In this document: positions 37,350 to 46,491 of the stretch, in pieces
Numbering within the stretch: the first letter of the stretch is position 1
How the letters are laid out: the number at the start of each line of letters is the position of its first letter
Assembly (NCBI GenBank): GCA_029202525.1
Contig: CP119325.1
Location: forward strand, 1,333,501-1,397,500
Direction: 5' to 3'
Length of the DNA: 64,000 bases
From: Candidatus Pseudomonas phytovorans
Lineage (GTDB): Bacteria > Pseudomonadota > Gammaproteobacteria > Pseudomonadales > Pseudomonadaceae
The notes under the pieces: generated by a model
The model's database searches: none
What the model saw: only the letters and a program-made list of their open reading frames with translations
What the model was told of the DNA's origin: nothing
Program-made: the position numbers and the translations under genes

Positions 37350-37829
37350 TTACAGGCGTTCAAGGCCGACGAACGGGCAGTCGTCGAGCAATTGCGCGAG
37401 GGCGCGGCCATCGGCAAGAAGGAAACCGTCCGGCACCAGCTCGGCCAGTGGGTACAGCACGAAAGGTCGGGCATGCATGTGGTAATGCGGCACTGTCAGG
37501 CGTGGCTCCTCGAGTACCTGGTCACCGAACAGCAGGATGTCCAGGTCCAGCGTGCGCGGGCCCCAGCGTTCCTTGCGCACCCGGCCCTGGTCATTCTCGA
37601 TGGCCTGCAGCGCATCGAGCAGGGCCAGCGGCGCCAGGCGGGTGTCCAGCGCGGCGACGGCGTTGGTGTAGCGCGGCTGGCCAGGCAGTAGCGAATCGCT
37701 GGTGTACAGCGCCGAGGCTGCTACCAAACGCGTGGCCTGCACCTGGTCGAGCGCCTGCAAGGCGCTGCGCAGCTGCTCGGCAGGTGCGTCCAGGTTGCTG
37801 CCCAGGCCAACGTAGGCGCGCGTTGTCAC
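37350..37829 (-). CDS. folK: 6-hydroxymethyl-7,8-dihydropterin pyrophosphokinase
   Basis: HPPK transfers pyrophosphate from ATP to the pterin that FolP uses. The 159-residue protein has the N-terminal VGLGSNL, the ALYTSDSL loop and the signature RWGPRTLDLDILLFGD near residue 90 with the metal-binding aspartates. Its start overlaps the pcnB stop by four bases (37826-37829), so it is coupled to pcnB, as in many gammaproteobacteria. Confidence 0.97.
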   Translation of the reverse strand: MTTRAYVGLGSNLDAPAEQLRSALQALDQVQATRLVAASALYTSDSLLPGQPRYTNAVAALDTRLAPLALLDALQAIENDQGRVRKERWGPRTLDLDILLFGDQVLEEPRLTVPHYHMHARPFVLYPLAELVPDGFLLADGRALAQLLDDCPFVGLERL

Positions 37830-39214
37830 TCGAACGCCTCGTCGCCACTGCGCTTGCGTTTGCTACCGCTGCGCTTGCGTTTGCGTGGGCCGGCACCGGT
37901 GCCTTCATCACGGCTGCCCAGCTCACGGATCATCTCGCGGCGCTCGCTGTCGTTGGCATCCTGATAGTCGGTCCACCACTGGCCGAGGTCGTCGGTTTCC
38001 TCGCCGGCGCTCTCACGCAGCAGCAGGAAGTCGTAACCGGCACGGAAGCGTGGGTTGTCCAGCAGCAGGTCGGCGCGCTTGCCGCTGCGCCGTGGCAGGC
38101 GTTCCTGCATGTCCCAGATCTCGCGGATCGGCAGGGTGAAACGCTTGGGAATGGCGATGCGTGCGCATTGCTCTGCGATCAGGTCGTGGGCCGCGCCGTT
38201 CATGGCCGGAATCGGCGGTACACCCTGGTTCTGCAGGTGCAGCACACGGGACGGCAGGGCAGGCCACAGCAGTGCAGCGAACAGGAAGGCTGGCGTCACC
38301 GGCTTGCCCTGCTTGACGCGCAGGTCGGTGTTGCTCAGCGCCTGGCTGATCAGCGTGTGGGTGTAGGTAGGGCGCTCTTCCAGGGCGTGCGCACTGGCCG
38401 GGAACAACGGCTCGAACAGTTCCAGGTCGACCAGCATTTCGAAGGCGATGGCGCCTTGGCCGGAAAGGAACAGCTTCAGGCATTCCTCGAACAGGCGCGC
38501 TGGCGGGATCTCGCGCAGCAGCGGGGCCAGTTCGCGGATCGGCTTGAAGGTGTGCTTCTCGATGCCGAAGTCCAGCTTGGCGGCGAAGCGCACCGCGCGC
38601 AGCATGCGCACCGGGTCTTCCTGGTAACGGTGGGTCGGGTCGCCGATCAGCCGCAGCAAGCGGTTGCGCACGTCGTGCACACCATTGGCGTAATCAAGAA
38701 TGCGCTCGCTGACCGGGTCGTAATACAGGGCATTGATGGTGAAGTCGCGGCGTTGCGCGTCTTCTTCCAGGGTGCCGTATACATTGTCACGCAGGATACG
38801 ACCACTGGCGTTATGCGACGAACGGTGGCTGTCGCCCTCGTCGTCTTCCGAGTGGTGGGCGCGGAAGGTGGCGACTTCGATGATTTCACGGCCGAAATGC
38901 ACGTGAACCAGCTTGAAGCGGCGACCAATGATGCGCGCGTTACGGAACTCGGCACGGACCTGTTCGGGCGTGGCACTGGTGGCGACGTCGAAGTCCTTCG
39001 GCGTGATGCCCAGCATCAGGTCGCGGACACAGCCACCGACCAGGTACGCCTGGTAGCCGGCGCTTTGCAGGCGCTCCACGATGTTCACCGCGTGGCGGCT
39101 GAACTGGTGGCGCTGCAGCGAGTGCTGGCTCTTGTTGATCACCTCAGGCGTGGTGCGCCTGTGGTGCGGGCCCGGTACGGGCGGGCGGAAAGACTGGAAC
39201 AGCTTCTTCAGCAT
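37826..39214 (-). CDS. pcnB: Poly(A) polymerase I
   Basis: PcnB adds 3' poly(A) tails that target RNAs for decay. The nucleotidyltransferase signature LVGGCVRDLMLG with ITPKDFDVATSATPEQV (catalytic DxD) is near residue 60, followed by the tRNA-nucleotidyltransferase-like RNA-binding regions and a strongly basic tail (GPRKRKRSGSKRKRSGDEAFE). I start at ATG 39214 (MLKKLFQSFR, 462 residues); GTG 39223 is three codons upstream, and neither has a clear Shine-Dalgarno. crcZ ends about 115 bases upstream on the same strand; nothing else is visible in that interval. Confidence 0.95.
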   Translation of the reverse strand: MLKKLFQSFRPPVPGPHHRRTTPEVINKSQHSLQRHQFSRHAVNIVERLQSAGYQAYLVGGCVRDLMLGITPKDFDVATSATPEQVRAEFRNARIIGRRFKLVHVHFGREIIEVATFRAHHSEDDEGDSHRSSHNASGRILRDNVYGTLEEDAQRRDFTINALYYDPVSERILDYANGVHDVRNRLLRLIGDPTHRYQEDPVRMLRAVRFAAKLDFGIEKHTFKPIRELAPLLREIPPARLFEECLKLFLSGQGAIAFEMLVDLELFEPLFPASAHALEERPTYTHTLISQALSNTDLRVKQGKPVTPAFLFAALLWPALPSRVLHLQNQGVPPIPAMNGAAHDLIAEQCARIAIPKRFTLPIREIWDMQERLPRRSGKRADLLLDNPRFRAGYDFLLLRESAGEETDDLGQWWTDYQDANDSERREMIRELGSRDEGTGAGPRKRKRSGSKRKRSGDEAFE

Positions 39215-39339
39215 GGGATGCACTGTGTGAAGGAATGTTCGGCCAAGAATAGGAGAATGGCCGCATGATGGGCGGGGATTCTAGCATTTACTCGGGGAAT
39301 GGTGTAGGCGGGTAGCAGGATGCCTGCCAGAAGGGTAGA

Positions 39340-39711
39340 AACGACAAGGGGAGCCTAAGCTCCCCAAGAATGTCGTTGCGTGCTCTTATTATTTTTTTGC
39401 CGGGCTTCTTGTTTTTGTTGAGTGCCCTGCCCACAAATCTCAAAGCTTGTGGACGACCCCCAAACCGGGGGTAAAGAGCAAACGGATTGCTTTGGCCGCT
39501 GATGTCACGTTGATCTGTCGATCCAACCAGTTCAGGCGCTGCTTTTTAGTGCAGTTTTTGTTGTTCTCTGCCTGGTCGTGGGGCAAGCCCCAAACACGCA
39601 TCCTCTCCAAAAGAATCAGTTAGCTGCGCCTCCGCCGTCTTGTTTTTATTGTGCGTGAGCCGTTTCGTCTTGTTCTTATTTTAGGTTGCAGTGCTTGTTA
39701 TTGTTTTTGTA
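39340..39711 (-). ncRNA. crcZ: Small regulatory RNA CrcZ (Hfq/Crc titrating RNA)
   Basis: In pseudomonads CrcZ is a roughly 370-400-base RNA that sequesters Hfq (with Crc) and relieves catabolite repression; it lies between cbrB and pcnB, as here. The reverse-strand transcript carries six A-rich CA motifs of the AANAAYAA kind, at about 39694-39710, 39669-39682, 39639-39651, 39554-39567, 39408-39420 and 39386-39397 (for example AACAACAAAAAC and AATAAGAACAAG). A sigma-54 promoter ends 12 bases upstream of the predicted start near 39711, and a hairpin (39348-39365, GGGGAGC/GCTCCCC) marks the 3' end. Length is about 372 bases. No ORF fits this 833-base gap. Confidence 0.93.
39348..39365 (-). terminator. 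Terminator hairpin of crcZ
   Basis: GGGGAGC-CTAA-GCTCCCC on the + strand gives a 7-bp stem in the reverse-strand transcript, followed by TTGTCGTTTCT. The T tract is imperfect, so some read-through into pcnB is possible. Confidence 0.7.
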
Positions 39712-39721
39712 CTAAGCATAT

Positions 39722-39737
39722 AGCAGGTGCCGTGCCA
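39722..39737 (-). promoter_or_regulatory. Sigma-54 promoter of crcZ
   Basis: Read on the reverse strand, TGGCACG-N4-CTGCT spans 39737 to 39722. The -24 GG is at 39736-39735 and the -12 GC at 39724-39723, the correct spacing for RpoN. It matches CbrB being an RpoN-dependent activator encoded next door. Confidence 0.9.
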
Positions 39738-39812
39738 ACTTTTGCAAACCCAGTAAAATCAAGGGGTTGAGGGTTTTTGGCAAAATCTCGCGGGCTGAAA
39801 TCGGGGCGATTT

Positions 39813-39886
39813 CGTTACCGTATGCCTCGGGAACTGTTACGGCGCAAAGGTTGGGTAACAGATTTCTGCGGGAACTGATGTGTTAC
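39813..39886. promoter_or_regulatory. CbrB-type upstream activator sites for crcZ
   Basis: TGTTAC (39835-39840), 14 bases, GTAACA (39855-39860) forms an inverted-repeat site about 125-150 bases upstream of the crcZ start. Further half-sites are CGTTAC at 39813-39818 and TGTTAC at 39881-39886. The form and position agree with the reported CbrB recognition element (from memory). Confidence 0.85.
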
Positions 39887-39909
39887 CCAGGGTGTGTTCG
39901 ATGGCTTTG

Positions 39910-40006
39910 CCGGCCTCTTCGCGGGCGCGCCCGCTCCCACAGGTATTTCACTGCCTTAAAGGCCTGCACAATTCCTGTGGGAGCGGGCGTGCCCGCGAAA
40001 GGGCCC
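39910..40006. repeat. Inverted REP pair
   Basis: Copies at 39910-39943 and 39974-40006 sit between the cbrB stop and the crcZ activator sites. Confidence 0.9.
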
Positions 40007-40056
40007 GAAAGGCTGGTAAAGAAGGGGCAGGAGGAACCTCCCGCCGGGTGTATCAG

Positions 40057-41499
40057 TTACTCGCTGGTAGCGTTGCTCTTGCGCCGTGGAATGCCCAGGC
40101 GCTGGCGGCGTTCCCACAGGCACTTGCGGCTGACGCCAAGTTTGCGTGCCAGTTCGGTTTCGGTCATGTGGTCCTGGTGCTCGAGCACGAAGTGCTGGAA
40201 GTAGTCTTCCAGCGACAGGTCTTCGGTCGGCTCGTGGCTGGCATTGCTGGAACTGGCCGCAACCAGGGCGTTGTTGAGGATCTCGTCCTCTTCCAGGTCG
40301 CTCAGCTCGATGTCGATGCCCAGCAGTTCAGCAGAAATTTCTGCGCTCTCGCTGAGGATCACCGCACGCTCCACGGCGTTTTCCAGCTCACGCACGTTAC
40401 CCGGCCAGCTGTAATGACGAATGGCCTGCTCGGCTTCGGCAGAGAAGTGCAGGTCGTCGCGACCGATGCGTGCGCTCTGGCGGGCGAGGAAGGCGCTGGC
40501 GATCTCGTTGACGTCGCTGCCGCGCTCGCGCAGGGCAGGCAGTTTCAAGGCGATTACGTGCAGGCGATAGTAAAGGTCTTCGCGGAACTGGCCGGCCTTG
40601 GCCAGGTTCTTCAGGTCGCGGTGGGTCGCGGCGATCAGGCGCACATCGACCTTTTGCGACTGCACAGAACCCACTCGGCGAATCTCGCCTTCCTGCAGTA
40701 CCCGCAGCAGGCGGGCCTGGGCCTCCAGCGGCAGCTCGCCGATTTCGTCGAGGAACAGCGTGCCGCCGTCTGCGGCTTCTACCAGGCCCGCACGCCCGGC
40801 GCTTGCGCCAGTGAACGCGCCTTTTTCGTGACCGAACAGTTCGGACTCGATCAGTGTCTCGGGGATGGCTGCGCAGTTCACCGAGATCATCGGTGCCTTG
40901 GCCCGGCGCGACAGGTTGTGCAGGGCACGGGCCACCAACTCTTTACCGGTACCCGACTCGCCCTGGATCAGCACGTTGGAGTCGGTGGGCGCAACCTTGC
41001 GGATCTTGCTGTACATGTCCTGCATCGGCGGGCACGAGCCGATGATGCCGATTTCGCCATTGGCCGCAGCCGCGCTGCCTTTGTCGGGCGGGGCGGCCTT
41101 GCCATTGGCGGCACGCGGCTCGGCCGCCGGTGCGGCAGCCGGGGCGTTTTGCCGGTCGCGCAGGATGCGCGCCACAGCCTGTAGCATCTCGTCGTGGTCG
41201 AAAGGCTTGGCGATGTAGTCCACCGCGCCCATTTTCATCGAGTCCACCGCCGAGCGCAGGCTGGCGTAGCTGGTCATGATCAGCACCGGGGTGCCCTGGC
41301 CGAGCTTGATCAGCTCGGTGCCGGGCGCGCCGGGCAGGCGCAGGTCGCTGACGATCAGGTCGAAGGTGGCAATGCTGAAGCGTTCCTGGGCTTCCTGCAC
41401 CGAGCCGGCTTCGCTGACCTGGTACTGGTTCCGCTCAAGCAGGCGACGCAAGGCCGAGCGGATGATGGTTTCGTCTTCGACGATCAGAATGTGCGGCAT
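40057..41499 (-). CDS. cbrB: Response regulator CbrB (NtrC-family sigma-54 activator)
   Basis: CbrB activates RpoN promoters, above all crcZ, to control the carbon/nitrogen balance. The 480-residue protein has a receiver domain (1-120; acidic pocket ED at 8-9, phosphoacceptor D52 in VSDLRLPG), an Ala/Pro-rich linker (about 125-150), an AAA+ domain (about 155-395) with GESGTGKE and the sigma-54 contact loop GAFTGA, and a Fis-type helix-turn-helix at the C terminus ([24 protein letters not shown]). It starts 4 bases after the cbrA stop. Confidence 0.98.
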   Translation of the reverse strand: MPHILIVEDETIIRSALRRLLERNQYQVSEAGSVQEAQERFSIATFDLIVSDLRLPGAPGTELIKLGQGTPVLIMTSYASLRSAVDSMKMGAVDYIAKPFDHDEMLQAVARILRDRQNAPAAAPAAEPRAANGKAAPPDKGSAAAANGEIGIIGSCPPMQDMYSKIRKVAPTDSNVLIQGESGTGKELVARALHNLSRRAKAPMISVNCAAIPETLIESELFGHEKGAFTGASAGRAGLVEAADGGTLFLDEIGELPLEAQARLLRVLQEGEIRRVGSVQSQKVDVRLIAATHRDLKNLAKAGQFREDLYYRLHVIALKLPALRERGSDVNEIASAFLARQSARIGRDDLHFSAEAEQAIRHYSWPGNVRELENAVERAVILSESAEISAELLGIDIELSDLEEDEILNNALVAASSSNASHEPTEDLSLEDYFQHFVLEHQDHMTETELARKLGVSRKCLWERRQRLGIPRRKSNATSE

Positions 41500-41503
41500 T
41501 GAT

Positions 41504-44479
41504 TCAATTCTCTCGACGGTCTCGAATTTCAGGGGACGTCGCTACGACATGCCGGGGCAGGGTCACGCGGATCCGGGTGCCACGTTGCCGTTCGATATCG
41601 GCCGGGCTGTCGATGGTGATTTGCCCATAATGCTCTTCCACGATGGAATAGACCAGAGCGAGCCCTAGTCCGGTTCCTTCGCCCGGGTCCTTGGTGGTGA
41701 AGAAGGGTTCGAACAGGCGGTCCATGATGTTCTTCGGTATCCCGCTGCCCTCGTCCTCGACGATCAGGTCGACGGTGTGCTCGTTGGCTTCGCTGCGCAC
41801 GCGCACGGCGCTGCCGGGCTTTGATGCGTCGCGGGCGTTGGAGAGCAGGTTGATCAGCACCTGGGCCAGGCGCTGCGGATCCCCTTCGGCCCAGTGGTCC
41901 GGGTCGCAGAGGTTGAAGAACTGTACTTCGAAATTGCGCCGGTTCAACGCCAGTAGACCAATGGCATCCTGCGCCACTTCGGCCAGGCACACCGGCTCTT
42001 CGCTGTTCTGGTGGCTGCCGCCGGCATGGGCGAAGCTCATCAGTGACTGAACAATGCGCGACACACGCTTGGTCTGTTCGAGGATCTGGCTGGACAGCTC
42101 GGTGATTTCGCCATCGCCTTCGCGTTCTTCGCGCAGGTTCTGCGCCAGACAGGCGATACCGGTAATCGGGTTGCCGATTTCGTGGGCCACGCCAGCGGCC
42201 AGGCGGCCGATGCTGGCCAGGCGCTCGGAGTGCACCAGCTTGTCTTCCAGTGCCTGGGTTTCGGTAAGGTCTTCCACCAGCAGTACCAGGCCGCTGTTAC
42301 CGGGTGCCAGCGGCTCGTCGATGGCTGCCTTGTGCAGGTTCAGCCAGCGCGGCTGGCCGTCCAGCGCCAGACGTTGCTTGTGCAGGTGCTCGTCCGGTAC
42401 GTTGATGAAGCCTTCCAGCAGGCCGCGCCAGGGTTCGCCGATGGTGATCAGCCGCGAGCCGACCACGTGCTTGGCGGCGATGCCGGTGAGCTCTTCCATG
42501 GCCTTGTTCCACATCAGGATTTCCTGGTCCTTGGCCAGCGAACAGACGCCCATGGGCAGTTCTTGCAGGGTCTGGCGGTGGTAGCGGCGCAGGGCGTCGA
42601 GTTCGGCGGCCAGACCGGTCAGGCGCGAGTGGTAGTCTTCCAGGCGGCTTTCGATGAAATGGATGTCTTCGGTCACGTAGTTTTCGTTACCGGACTTGTA
42701 CGGCAAGAAGGTCTCGACCATGTCCTGGGCCACGCTCGGCCCCATCAGGCCGGACAGGTTGGCCTCGATGCGGTCGCGCAGGCGGCGCAAGGCGTAAGGG
42801 CGGCGCTCGTCGAACGGCAGGTAGAGGTCACGCAGTGCCTGCTCCACTTCCTTTTGTGCGGCCTTGGCGCCCAGTGGCTTGGCCAGTTGCGTAGCGAACT
42901 CCTGCGGGGAGGCGGCATGCAGCTCGCGGCGCTGCGGGCGGCGCACGTTATCCACCGCGCAGGCTTCGGCCGCGCTGACCTCTTCAGTGCTGGCGTTGGT
43001 GAACAGCGAGATCAGGGTGAACAGCAGCACGTTGGCTGCCAGCGAAGCAATGGCCGCCATGTGCCAGCTGGTATCGTCCAGCACATAGATCATGTCCAGC
43101 AGCGGGATGTAGAAGCCCTGCAGGTTGCCCAGCAGCGGCAGCAGCATGGTCACCATCCACACCAGGGTGCCGGCCAGCAGCCCGGCGATGAAGCCGCGGC
43201 GGTTGGCGGTGGGCCAGTACAGCACCGACAGCACACCCGGCAGGAACTGCAGGGTGGCGACGAAGGCGACAATGCCCAGGTTGGCCAGGCTCTGGTGGTT
43301 GTTCTGGGTCAGGTAGAACATGAAACCGGCGGTGATGATGGCGACGATCAGCGCGCGGCGGGTCCACTTCAGCCAGCGGTAGATGTTGCCTTCGGCCGGG
43401 GGCTGGTACAGCGGCAGCACCAGGTGGTTGAGGGCCATGCCCGATAGCGCCAGGGTGGTGACGATGATCAAGCCACTGGCAGATGCCAGGCCGCCGACGT
43501 AGGCCAGCAGTGCCAGTGCCTTGTTGTTGGCGGCAATCCCCAGGCCCAGGGTGAAGTATTCGGGGTTGGTGCTGGCGCCCAGGCGCAGGCCGGCCCAGAG
43601 GACAAGCGGCACAGCCAGGCTCATCAGCAGCAGGAACAGCGGCAGGCCCCAGCTGGCACTGACCAGCGAACGCGGGTTGAGGTTTTCGGTGAAGGCCATG
43701 TGGTACATGTGCGGCATGACGATGGCCGAGGCGAAGAACACCAGCAGCAGTGTGCGCCATGGGCCTTCCTGCAGCGGGGTGTGCAGGGCCGCCAGGGCGG
43801 TCTGGTTCTGCAGCAACCACACTTCCAGTTCGTGCGGACCGCCGAATACGCCATACAAGGCGTACAGGCCGATGCCACCGAGGGCCAGCAGTTTGATCAC
43901 CGACTCGAAGGCGATCGCGAACACCAGGCCCTCATGCTTTTCGCGCGTGGCGATGTGCCGCGAGCCGAAGAAGATGGTGAACAGGATGATCAGTACACAG
44001 AAAGCAAAGGCCACCCGGGCCTTGACCGGCTCACCCGTGAGGATGCTGATCGAGTCGGCCACGGCCTGTATCTGCAGGGCCAGCAACGGCAGTACGCCGA
44101 TCAGCATGATGATGGTGGTCAATGCCCCGGCCCAGGTGCTGCGAAAGCGAAACGCCAGCAGGTCGGCCAGCGATGAAAGCTGGTAGGTGCGGGTGATCTT
44201 CAGGATCGGGTACAGCAGCACCGGTGCCAGGAGGAACGCCCCGGACACCCCCAGGTAACAGGCCAGGAAGCCGTAGCCGTATTGGTAGGCCAGGCCCACC
44301 GAGCCATAGAAGGCCCAGGCACTTGCGTACACGCCAAGCGACAGGGTGTAGGTGAGCGGGTGGCGAATGATTGCGCGCGGGATCAGCCCACGCTCGCTGA
44401 TCCAGGCCACGCCGAACAGCACCATGAGGTACCCGGTGCTGATCAGGATCATCTGGGTCAGGCTAAAGCTCATCGGCAT
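41504..44479 (-). CDS. cbrA: Sensor histidine kinase CbrA with SSF transporter domain
   Basis: CbrA phosphorylates CbrB. The 991-residue protein has about 13 membrane segments of the sodium/solute symporter family (about 5-500), a cytoplasmic STAC-like linker, a PAS domain (about 640-740), then HisKA with the phospho-histidine in [12 protein letters not shown] and HATPase motifs [19 protein letters not shown] and [13 protein letters not shown]. In P. putida the symporter part has been linked to histidine uptake. ATG 44479 and ATG 44473 are both possible starts; both overlap the end of cbrX, implying translational coupling. Confidence 0.97.
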   Translation of the reverse strand: MPMSFSLTQMILISTGYLMVLFGVAWISERGLIPRAIIRHPLTYTLSLGVYASAWAFYGSVGLAYQYGYGFLACYLGVSGAFLLAPVLLYPILKITRTYQLSSLADLLAFRFRSTWAGALTTIIMLIGVLPLLALQIQAVADSISILTGEPVKARVAFAFCVLIILFTIFFGSRHIATREKHEGLVFAIAFESVIKLLALGGIGLYALYGVFGGPHELEVWLLQNQTALAALHTPLQEGPWRTLLLVFFASAIVMPHMYHMAFTENLNPRSLVSASWGLPLFLLLMSLAVPLVLWAGLRLGASTNPEYFTLGLGIAANNKALALLAYVGGLASASGLIIVTTLALSGMALNHLVLPLYQPPAEGNIYRWLKWTRRALIVAIITAGFMFYLTQNNHQSLANLGIVAFVATLQFLPGVLSVLYWPTANRRGFIAGLLAGTLVWMVTMLLPLLGNLQGFYIPLLDMIYVLDDTSWHMAAIASLAANVLLFTLISLFTNASTEEVSAAEACAVDNVRRPQRRELHAASPQEFATQLAKPLGAKAAQKEVEQALRDLYLPFDERRPYALRRLRDRIEANLSGLMGPSVAQDMVETFLPYKSGNENYVTEDIHFIESRLEDYHSRLTGLAAELDALRRYHRQTLQELPMGVCSLAKDQEILMWNKAMEELTGIAAKHVVGSRLITIGEPWRGLLEGFINVPDEHLHKQRLALDGQPRWLNLHKAAIDEPLAPGNSGLVLLVEDLTETQALEDKLVHSERLASIGRLAAGVAHEIGNPITGIACLAQNLREEREGDGEITELSSQILEQTKRVSRIVQSLMSFAHAGGSHQNSEEPVCLAEVAQDAIGLLALNRRNFEVQFFNLCDPDHWAEGDPQRLAQVLINLLSNARDASKPGSAVRVRSEANEHTVDLIVEDEGSGIPKNIMDRLFEPFFTTKDPGEGTGLGLALVYSIVEEHYGQITIDSPADIERQRGTRIRVTLPRHVVATSPEIRDRREN

Positions 44480-44639
44480 CTCGTTGGCTCTGCAGGATGA
44501 AGGTGACGACGATCAGGATCAGCCAGAGCAGGTAGGGGCGGTACCAGGCTCCGGTCGGTTCGATCCACCAGTCCATGATGGCCGGGGAGAACAGGTAGAT
44601 CCCCACGACCAGAAGCAGGACCAAACGATAGATGTACAT
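44463..44639 (-). CDS. cbrX: CbrX, small hydrophobic protein overlapping cbrA
   Basis: This ORF of 58 codons reads MYIYRLVLLLVVGIYLFSPA..., with two hydrophobic helices (about residues 4-20 and 36-50) around a WW-containing loop (IMDWWIEPTGAWYRP) and a polar tail ending RDADEL. Its stop lies 17 bases inside cbrA when cbrA starts at 44479. A small ORF in this position is described in P. putida as cbrX, translationally coupled to cbrA (from memory). No clear Shine-Dalgarno is visible; an A-rich CA motif lies 36 bases upstream. Confidence 0.85.
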   Translation of the reverse strand: MYIYRLVLLLVVGIYLFSPAIMDWWIEPTGAWYRPYLLWLILIVVTFILQSQRDADEL

Positions 44640-44674
44640 GCTGGCCTCGATGGTTGGGCGCTGCGGGCTTGGAC

Positions 44675-44682
44675 TTATTATT
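44675..44682 (-). promoter_or_regulatory. Candidate Hfq/Crc (CA) motif upstream of cbrX
   Basis: The reverse-strand sequence AATAATAA fits AANAAYAA exactly, and lies 36 bases before the cbrX start. If it is inside the transcript it could let Hfq/Crc repress cbrX-cbrA translation. The transcription start is not visible from sequence. Confidence 0.45.
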
Positions 44683-44779
44683 GGCGCAAATGGCGGGGGG
44701 GATGCTAGCGGGAATCCATTGCGTTAGCCAAGGTTTTGAATTTATTGAGCTTTTGTTTTTGAAGGTGATTGGCCTGTGG

Positions 44780-44876
44780 CGGCCTCTTCGCGGGCACGCC
44801 CGCTCCCACAGGTAAACTACGGATCTCGAAGGTGGTGTAGTTCCTGTGGGAGCGGGCGTGCCCGCGAAGAGGCCGG
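44780..44876. repeat. Inverted REP pair
   Basis: Copies at 44780-44812 and 44843-44876, inverted, lie between gluQ and the cbrX promoter region. Confidence 0.9.
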
Positions 44877-44883
44877 TAAAGCC

Positions 44884-45771
44884 TCAGCGCAAATCAGCCT
44901 CTGGCACTGTGGTCCGCTGCGCAATCGCCTCGGGTCGCCACTGCTTGCGGGCCACCGCGAGCACTTCAGCCGGTGTTGCCAGCAGCAACTCGGGGTCTGC
45001 TTCTTGCCCAAGTGCTCGCAACGCCCGCAACAGCAGCGGCGTAGCATGCTCCGCCTGCAAGGGTGGTGAGCGGTACGACTTGCCCAGCTTGTGCCCGTCC
45101 GGCTGCACGATCAGCGGAATATGCAGGTAGCGCGGCTGTGAAAAGCCCAGCAGTTCCTGCAGGTACAGTTGGCGCGGGGTGTTGTCGAGCAGGTCTGCGC
45201 CACGCACGATGTCGGTAACACTTTGCCAGGCATCGTCCAGCACCACCGCCAACTGGTACGCATATAGCCCGTCGCGGCGCTGGATGACGAAATCACCCAC
45301 CTCACGGCCCAGGTGTTGCTGGTACTCACCTTGAACCCGATCAGTGAAGCGATAGATCAGCTCCGGCACCCGCAAGCGGATCGCCGCGCCTTCACGGGCA
45401 TGCCCGGCGTTGCGGCACAGGCCCGGGTATATGCCGTTGTAACCCTCAAGCTGCTTGCGCGAGCAGGTGCAGGCATAGGCCAGGCCCATGTTGAACAGGC
45501 GATCGACCACCGCTGCATAGGCGTCGTGGCGCTGGCTCTGGAACACCACTTCGCCATCCCATTCCAGGCCATAACGCTCAAGGGTCTGCAGGATCGCATC
45601 GCGCGCGCCGGGCATTTCCCGGGGCGGGTCGGTGTCTTCCATACGCAGCAGCCAGCGGCCGTTGACTGCGCGGGCATCGAGCCAGGAGGCGAGGGCGGCG
45701 ACCAGCGAGCCGAAGTGCAGAAAGCCGCTGGGGGTGGGGGCGAAGCGCCCGATGTAGCTGGAGTCGGTCAT
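44884..45771 (-). CDS. gluQ: Glutamyl-queuosine tRNA(Asp) synthetase
   Basis: GluQ (YadB) is a truncated glutamyl-tRNA synthetase that attaches glutamate to queuosine in the anticodon of tRNA-Asp. From ATG 45771 (MTDSSYIGRFAPTPSG) it has 295 residues. The HIGH-like GFLHFGSLVAAL, the zinc-binding cysteines in YACTCSRKQL, and the KLGKSYRSP loop replacing KMSKS are present; the anticodon-binding domain is absent as expected. It follows dksA, the conserved pairing in proteobacteria, with a terminator in between. Confidence 0.96.
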   Translation of the reverse strand: MTDSSYIGRFAPTPSGFLHFGSLVAALASWLDARAVNGRWLLRMEDTDPPREMPGARDAILQTLERYGLEWDGEVVFQSQRHDAYAAVVDRLFNMGLAYACTCSRKQLEGYNGIYPGLCRNAGHAREGAAIRLRVPELIYRFTDRVQGEYQQHLGREVGDFVIQRRDGLYAYQLAVVLDDAWQSVTDIVRGADLLDNTPRQLYLQELLGFSQPRYLHIPLIVQPDGHKLGKSYRSPPLQAEHATPLLLRALRALGQEADPELLLATPAEVLAVARKQWRPEAIAQRTTVPEADLR

Positions 45772-45794
45772 GGTCAGGCTGGGCATATAAATGA

Positions 45795-45819
45795 AACGGG
45801 GCGCATGAAGCGCCCCGTT
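45795..45819 (-). terminator. Hairpin between dksA and gluQ
   Basis: A perfect 10-bp stem (AACGGGGCGC/GCGCCCCGTT) with a 5-base loop lies between dksA and gluQ. The tail on the reverse strand, TCATTT, is weak, so gluQ is probably expressed by partial read-through from dksA, as known in E. coli. Confidence 0.75.
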
Positions 45820-45834
45820 CAGGTGGAAGAAAGA

Positions 45835-46281
45835 TCAGCCTTTGCCGACCGTTTTTTCCTTTTTCTCGGCGATTTCCTTGCAGTCAAAGCACAGGTCGGC
45901 GGTAGGACGGGCTTCAAGGCGGCGTACGCCGATTTCGATGCCGCAGCCTTCGCACCAGCCATACTCTTTGTCCTGAATCAGCTGCAGGGTCTTGTCGATC
46001 TTCTTGATCAGCTTGCGCTCGCGGTCACGTGCGCGCAGTTCGAGGGCAAACTCTTCCTCTTGCGTGGCACGGTCTGCCGGGTCGGCGAAGTTGGCCGCTT
46101 CTTCCTTCATATGGTCAACGGTCTTGTCGACGCCGATCATCAACTCTTGCTTCCAACCGTTCAGAATCTGGGTGAAGTGCTTGCGCATGGGCTCACCCAT
46201 GTACTCCTCACCCTTGGCCACCTGGTAGGGTTCGAGCCCATAAAGATTATGACTGGCTTTTTGCTTTTCTAGGGTGGACAT
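45835..46281 (-). CDS. dksA: RNA polymerase-binding transcription factor DksA
   Basis: DksA binds the secondary channel of RNA polymerase and potentiates ppGpp control of rRNA and amino acid promoters. From ATG 46281 (MSTLEKQKASHNLYG) it is 148 residues: a coiled coil with the acidic tip (FADPADRATQEEEFALELRARDRERK, about 70-95) and a C4 zinc finger CEGCGIEIG...CFDCKEIAEK. All four cysteines are present, so this is the zinc-containing form. Confidence 0.98.
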   Translation of the reverse strand: MSTLEKQKASHNLYGLEPYQVAKGEEYMGEPMRKHFTQILNGWKQELMIGVDKTVDHMKEEAANFADPADRATQEEEFALELRARDRERKLIKKIDKTLQLIQDKEYGWCEGCGIEIGVRRLEARPTADLCFDCKEIAEKKEKTVGKG

Positions 46282-46491
46282 GAATAGACCGCCTCTCACT
46301 CATCTGATCCAATGCGCAGGATGCTCCATCTCCGGCGACCGCCGGCCCTGCGACTGCGAGCCGCCGAACTTACCAGATAGATCGGGGGTGCGCTACCCCG
46401 CCCGATCCTGCTTGTTGACACCGGCGTGAGCCGCACGTTCGGTGGCGTGCAGAGGTAGAATCTCCAGTTTAGACCCAATTGAGAGAAGGTC

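Noticed and set aside
37223..39268. 681-codon forward frame across folK and pcnB
   Set aside because: It runs opposite two recognised enzymes and through an intergenic region with no domain match.
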